Positions 6,479 through 9,843 of a stretch of 9,843 bases of DNA are shown piece after piece. The stretch's first letter is position 1. Each line of letters begins with the position of its first letter. Both the position numbers and the translations under genes were made by a program. Below the pieces are notes generated by a model. That model worked only from the letters and a program-made list of their open reading frames with translations. It made no database searches and was not told the origin of the DNA. Origin of the DNA: an uncultured Cytophagaceae bacterium (GTDB taxonomy: Bacteria > Bacteroidota > Bacteroidia > Cytophagales > Microscillaceae); assembly GCA_937899305.1 (NCBI GenBank), contig CALDJV010000764.1, forward strand, positions 1 through 9,843. The letters are read 5' to 3'.

Positions 6479-7333
6479 ATGATACCATCAAGTTTTGAAT
6501 ATCATCGTCCAGCATCGGTGAGCGAAGCTTTACAATTGCTGCAAACGCATGGAGAAGAGGCCAAGATTATGTCAGGAGGGCATAGTTTGCTTCCTTCTCT
6601 CAAACTAAGATTGAGCGAACCAGGTCACTTGATTGACATTAGTCGGATTGGTGATCTAAGTTATATTCGGGAAGAAGGGGGCGTGATTGCCATTGGAGCC
6701 TGCACTACCCACAACGAAATCGGCAAGTCGGCCCTGGTACAAGAAAAGGTACCTATGATTTCTCAGGCGGCGCTGGCCATTGGCGATGTGCAAGTGCGCA
6801 ACCGAGGAACCTTGGGCGGAAGCATTGCCCACGCGGATCCAGCCGCCGATTGGCCAGCGAGTATTTTGGCTTCAGAAGCCGAGATTGTGGTGAATGGAGC
6901 GGGCGGCGCGCGTACCATTGCGGCCAATGATTTCTTTACGGGTATTTTTATGACGGCTTTGGAGGAAAACGAGATCATTACTGAGATCCGAATCCCCATT
7001 CCCCCGGCCAATACCCAATCGACTTATATGAAGTTTCCCCAACCTGCATCTCGCTTTGCGTTGGTAGGCTGCGCGGTCATGATTACCCGAAGCAATGGTT
7101 CGGTAGAACGTGCCAGGGTTGCATTTACTGGAGTGTCTCCCAGTGCATTTCGCGATAATGCGGTAGAAGAGGCCATTACTGGGCAGGCAGTGAGTGCCGA
7201 TAGCATCAAAGCCGCGGCTGATAAAGCAGCGGAAGGGGTAGACATTATGAGCGATCATTATGCTTCTCAAGACTATCGCAAGCACTTGGCTAAAGTATTT
7301 GCCAAACGTGCTTTGACTGCGGCATCAAGTTGA
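6479..7333 (+). CDS. coxM: CoxM-type FAD-binding subunit
   Basis: The 284-residue protein is the flavoprotein subunit of the S2L2M2 molybdenum hydroxylase; it receives electrons from the 2Fe-2S clusters of CoxS and passes them to the respiratory chain or another acceptor. It shows the two FAD-binding signatures of the family: SGGHSLLP at residues 32-39 and TLGGSIAHADPAAD at 111-124. The rest forms the C-terminal CO-dehydrogenase flavoprotein domain from about residue 180. The length is normal and nothing is broken. The ATG at 6479 has AGGA 7 nt upstream and follows coxL by 28 bp. A terminator follows, so this is the last gene of the S-L-M transcript. The stops in coxL could reduce its expression by polarity. 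Confidence 0.94.
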   Translation: MIPSSFEYHRPASVSEALQLLQTHGEEAKIMSGGHSLLPSLKLRLSEPGHLIDISRIGDLSYIREEGGVIAIGACTTHNEIGKSALVQEKVPMISQAALAIGDVQVRNRGTLGGSIAHADPAADWPASILASEAEIVVNGAGGARTIAANDFFTGIFMTALEENEIITEIRIPIPPANTQSTYMKFPQPASRFALVGCAVMITRSNGSVERARVAFTGVSPSAFRDNAVEEAITGQAVSADSIKAAADKAAEGVDIMSDHYASQDYRKHLAKVFAKRALTAASS

Positions 7334-7357
7334 TTTAGGCATTGTTTTATGACTGAT

Positions 7358-7388
7358 AAAAAAGCGGGTGATTCATTGCCCGCTTTTT
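7358..7388 (+). terminator. Rho-independent terminator after coxM
   Basis: GCGGG and CCCGC form a stem around a 10-nt loop, extended by AAAAA/TTTTT and ending in five T residues. It lies about 25 bp after the coxM stop and separates the structural genes from coxD and coxE. The A-tract on the left makes it likely to work on both strands. Confidence 0.88.
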
Positions 7389-7495
7389 ATTTGAAAAGAA
7401 ATTTTAGAAACATTTTATATCTGACTATGTTGGATTGTAAGGGAGTATATAAAAAATAACATACCCAATTAGTAGCCGTTCTTTCACGAATATAT

Positions 7496-7540
7496 TTCGT
7501 TATTTTTCTTGCCCGTAGCGCTGCTATGGGCGCAAAAAAT
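7496..7540 (+). repeat. 45-bp hairpin repeat, copy 2
   Basis: This is the same sequence and orientation as 3244-3288 with one mismatch. It lies 95 bp before coxD, the same distance at which copy 1 lies before coxS. Flanking sequences on either side are not related, so the repeat has sharp borders. Confidence 0.85.
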
Positions 7541-7573
7541 AGCCTCATCTATCCGCAAAACCACTGGCTCTAA

Positions 7574-7602
7574 TAGGGAGACTATTTATTACATCCTCCC
7601 TA
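7574..7602. promoter_or_regulatory. Inverted repeat upstream of coxD
   Basis: TAGGGAG and CTCCCTA are perfect 7-bp inverted arms around 15 nt, 33 bp before the coxD start. It could be a regulator site or a leader hairpin. There is no T-tract after it. Confidence 0.3.
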
Positions 7603-7635
7603 AAATGTTACCTCAAAAAAATAGGCTCCCAAAAT

Positions 7636-8529
7636 ATGGAAAATACAGAACTTGCCAAGGTTCGACAAATGCTGAATGAGCAGGGATACATTACCGAAGA
7701 TGCGATCGTTATGTCGGTTTTTTTGGCAATGCAGTTGAATAAACCTTTGTTGATAGAAGGACCAGCTGGGGTGGGCAAAACCGAAATTGCCAAGGTGATG
7801 GCGAGTGCGCTCAACACCGACTTGATCAGACTACAATGCTATGAAGGGCTGGATGCTCCTCAGGCATTGTACGAGTGGAATTACCAACGCCAATTGCTTT
7901 ACCTGAAGATGGAAGAGCAAAGTGATAAAAGTGTAGACGAAAAAGAACAAACCTTGTTTGGGGAAAATTTTCTGCTCAAACGTCCTTTGCTGCAGGCCAT
8001 TACCCACTACCAGGCGCCAGTGTTGCTGATAGATGAAGTAGACCGGGCCGACGAAGAGTTTGAAAGTTTTTTGTTGGAAGTATTATCCGATTGGCAAATT
8101 ACGATTCCTGAAATTGGAACCATCCAGGCCACCCACAAGCCTTACGTGATCGTGACCAGTAATCGAGTGCGGGAAATTTCGGAAGCGTTGCGACGACGTT
8201 GCATGTACTTATGGATTACTTATCCTACTTTTGAGAAAGAACTCCATATTGTACGGGGAAAAGTTCCTCAAATTGATGCCCGATTGGCCGATCAAATTTG
8301 TGGGTTTATGCAAGAAGTCCGTAAGATGCGTCTGCAAAAGATTCCAGGCATTGCCGAAACCTTGGATTGGGCCATGGCTTTGGCTGCGTTGCACATCGAT
8401 CATTTGGACAAAAAAGTAGTGGAGGATACCTTGGGAATTGTACTCAAAGACTGGCAAGACATCCGTCATGCTCAAGATTCCCTTTCTGAATTGTTTGAGA
8501 AAGTGGGCGTGATCCAGAAATTGAAATAG
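7636..8529 (+). CDS. coxD: CoxD-type AAA+ ATPase (MoxR family), enzyme maturation
   Basis: The 297-residue protein is a MoxR-type AAA+ ATPase. In form I CO dehydrogenase CoxD is an ATP-dependent chaperone needed to assemble the sulfurated copper-molybdenum site; in form II systems it probably serves sulfuration or insertion of the molybdenum cofactor. Visible motifs are Walker A GPAGVGKT at 42-49, Walker B VLLIDEVDRAD at 129-139, sensor 1 VIVTSNRVRE with Asn176, and the arginine-finger region LRRRC at 185-189. There is no membrane segment. It starts a second transcript after the coxM terminator and precedes coxE by 90 bp. It has no strong ribosome binding site. Generic MoxR ATPases look similar; the coxE partner and the cox genes upstream support the CoxD name. 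Confidence 0.9.
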   Translation: MENTELAKVRQMLNEQGYITEDAIVMSVFLAMQLNKPLLIEGPAGVGKTEIAKVMASALNTDLIRLQCYEGLDAPQALYEWNYQRQLLYLKMEEQSDKSVDEKEQTLFGENFLLKRPLLQAITHYQAPVLLIDEVDRADEEFESFLLEVLSDWQITIPEIGTIQATHKPYVIVTSNRVREISEALRRRCMYLWITYPTFEKELHIVRGKVPQIDARLADQICGFMQEVRKMRLQKIPGIAETLDWAMALAALHIDHLDKKVVEDTLGIVLKDWQDIRHAQDSLSELFEKVGVIQKLK

Positions 8530-8607
8530 CCTTTGGTGCTATGGAACAACATTGCGTATATAAATTGTAGTCTAATTACCGAATTCAACTCAAATATCAT
8601 GAATCCT

Positions 8608-8614
8608 AAAGGAG
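8608..8614 (+). promoter_or_regulatory. Ribosome binding site of coxE
   Basis: AAAGGAG ends 5 nt before the ATG at 8620. It favours that start over the upstream in-frame TTG at 8533 and ATG at 8599, which lack such a site. Confidence 0.65.
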
Positions 8615-8619
8615 CGTAC

Positions 8620-9792
8620 ATGCAGCGCCAAACTGCGATGAGCGCGCAGGTGGTCTTATTTTGTCGTTACTTACGTGAAGCGGGTTTTCCTTTGGGACCT
8701 ACCGAAGAAACTGATGCCTTGAATGCTTTGTGTACTTTGCCCTTGCAAGATCAAGATCATTTTCGCTTGGTGCTGCGATCGATGCTACCCAAAAGCCGAC
8801 CTCAACAGAAAAAGTTTGATCAACTCTACCAAAAATACTGGGATGAGGTAACCAAAGCAGTAGATGCCAAAATCAAGCAAGAAGAAGAAGAAGTGCTTGA
8901 GCCCAAACAAGAACAAGCGCCTCAGCCAAAACCACCATCTTTGCAGGCGCTCAAAGATTGGCTTTACAATCAGGCAGATAAAGAGGAGGAAGAAGAAGAA
9001 CTGGCCTCTTTCAGCACTCAGGAAGTCATTAGTAGCAAAGATTTTAGTGCATTTGGCGACGAAGACTTGGAAGAAGTAACCCAACTCATTGCCCAAATTG
9101 GCCGTGCCTTGGCCACTCGACATCAGCGATGTTACAAGCGAGCCAAACGATCTCCCAAGTTAGACTTGCGTCGTACAGTGCGGCTCAACATGCGCCGAGG
9201 GGGAGAAATGTTGGATTTGGCATTTCAAAACAAGCCCATTCGCAAGACCAAATTATTGATGTTTTGTGACGTAAGTAAGTCTATGGATTTATATAGTCGC
9301 TTTTTAGTTCAGTTTATGTATGCGTTTCAGAGTGTGTATCAACAGATTGAGACTTTTGTATTTAGCACGCAATTGTACCGAGTGACTGAGCAACTCAAAG
9401 AGGCAAATTTTGAAGAAACACTACATAAACTTTCGGAGGAGGTACCTGGTTGGTCGGGGGGGACGCGCATTGGTGAATCTTTACAAACATTTACCGAAAA
9501 ATTTGCGGGTCAATACCTCGATGGCCGCACCATTGTACTTATTATGAGTGATGGCTGGGACACTGGAAACCTGGATGCTTTACGAGAAAGCATGCGAGTG
9601 TTGCATCAAAAAGCGACTAAAGTCATCTGGCTCAACCCTTTGGCCGGAAATCCCAACTTTGAGCCTACGGTAGAAGGAATGCAGACTGCTTTGCCTTATA
9701 TTGATGTTTTTGCATCGGCTCATAGTGTAGACAGTCTGCGCGAGGTAGTCCAGTTTTTTAGAAAAGGCAAACAAAAGCAAGCAAGTAAGTAA
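8620..9792 (+). CDS. coxE: CoxE-type von Willebrand factor A domain protein
   Basis: The 390-residue protein belongs to the CoxE/VWA family that works with CoxD-type MoxR ATPases in metal-centre maturation. Residues 1-85 are a helical N-terminal part (SAQVVLFCRYLREAGFPLGP). Residues 86-130 are a charged linker with EEEE and a run of six glutamates. The VWA domain fills the C-terminal half with an intact metal-binding MIDAS site: DVSKS at 217-221, the threonine in SGGTRIG at 282, and SDGWD at 310-314. No signal peptide or membrane helix is seen, so it acts in the cytoplasm. A longer frame from TTG at 8533 adds 29 residues that do not look like the family. It follows coxD by 90 bp with no terminator between, so the two are probably co-transcribed. 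Confidence 0.9.
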   Translation: MQRQTAMSAQVVLFCRYLREAGFPLGPTEETDALNALCTLPLQDQDHFRLVLRSMLPKSRPQQKKFDQLYQKYWDEVTKAVDAKIKQEEEEVLEPKQEQAPQPKPPSLQALKDWLYNQADKEEEEEELASFSTQEVISSKDFSAFGDEDLEEVTQLIAQIGRALATRHQRCYKRAKRSPKLDLRRTVRLNMRRGGEMLDLAFQNKPIRKTKLLMFCDVSKSMDLYSRFLVQFMYAFQSVYQQIETFVFSTQLYRVTEQLKEANFEETLHKLSEEVPGWSGGTRIGESLQTFTEKFAGQYLDGRTIVLIMSDGWDTGNLDALRESMRVLHQKATKVIWLNPLAGNPNFEPTVEGMQTALPYIDVFASAHSVDSLREVVQFFRKGKQKQASK

Positions 9793-9802
9793 AGATAAAA
9801 AA

Positions 9803-9841
9803 ATGCCCTTTCGATTTCACAAGTTGGAAACCACCACCTAG
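9803..9841 (+). CDS. 12-codon ORF at the window edge, possible broken gene start
   Basis: After coxE an ATG at 9803 gives MPFRFHKLETTT and then TAG. The opening MPFRFHKLE resembles the N-terminus of some dTDP-4-dehydrorhamnose 3,5-epimerases, but a nine-residue likeness from memory is weak. It may be the start of a disrupted gene or mere chance; the window ends two bases later. Confidence 0.15.
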   Translation: MPFRFHKLETTT

Positions 9842-9843
9842 TG

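Noticed and set aside
8533..8619. Upstream extension of coxE from TTG at 8533
   Set aside because: The added 29 residues are unlike the family, while AAAGGAG lies 5 nt before the ATG at 8620.

Overview
The window looks like chromosomal DNA of a Bacteroidota bacterium, probably a Cytophagales relative such as Microscilla. The grounds are AT-rich intergenic DNA, several genes without a strong Shine-Dalgarno site, and small peptides with the KGG-type leader common in that phylum. The genus is inference only; no rRNA or other marker gene is present.

Region 1 (1-1743) is a tandem array of about 9.4 copies of a 186-bp unit; two units are shortened to 173 bp. I do not think it codes for protein. 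Region 2 (1808-2262, minus strand) holds two adjacent small genes with nearly the same double-glycine leader (NNW-x-VLT-x-EEM) but opposite cores, one acidic and 10 residues long, the other ending in an arginine-rich tail. A rho-independent terminator follows them. Region 3 (2263-3380) is mostly non-coding. It holds a 29-bp hairpin, a minus-strand terminator just after a doubtful 48-codon ORF, a 20-codon ORF with a strong ribosome binding site, and the first copy of a 45-bp hairpin repeat.

Region 4 (3381-7388) is a coxS-coxL-coxM cluster for a molybdenum hydroxylase of the form II carbon monoxide dehydrogenase type (order S-L-M, CoxL signature AYRGAGR), closed by a clear terminator. coxL is broken: a 210-bp non-coding element with perfect 12-bp terminal inverted repeats, flanked by TATATA on both sides, sits inside the codons for Tyr-Thr. 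It adds 216 bp (72 codons), so the frame is kept, but it carries five in-frame stops. Removing it restores an apparently normal CoxL of 791 residues. Region 5 (7496-9792) starts with a second copy of the 45-bp repeat and carries coxD (MoxR-type AAA+ ATPase) and coxE (von Willebrand A protein), the usual maturation pair for this enzyme family. The last 40 bases hold a 12-codon ORF that may be the start of another gene.

Taken together, CoxS (two 2Fe-2S clusters), CoxM (FAD) and CoxL (molybdenum cofactor) would form the S2L2M2 enzyme, with CoxD and CoxE helping to mature its active site. As the sequence stands, full-length CoxL cannot be made without element excision or some form of recoding, so the enzyme is probably inactive in this strain while its other genes remain intact.
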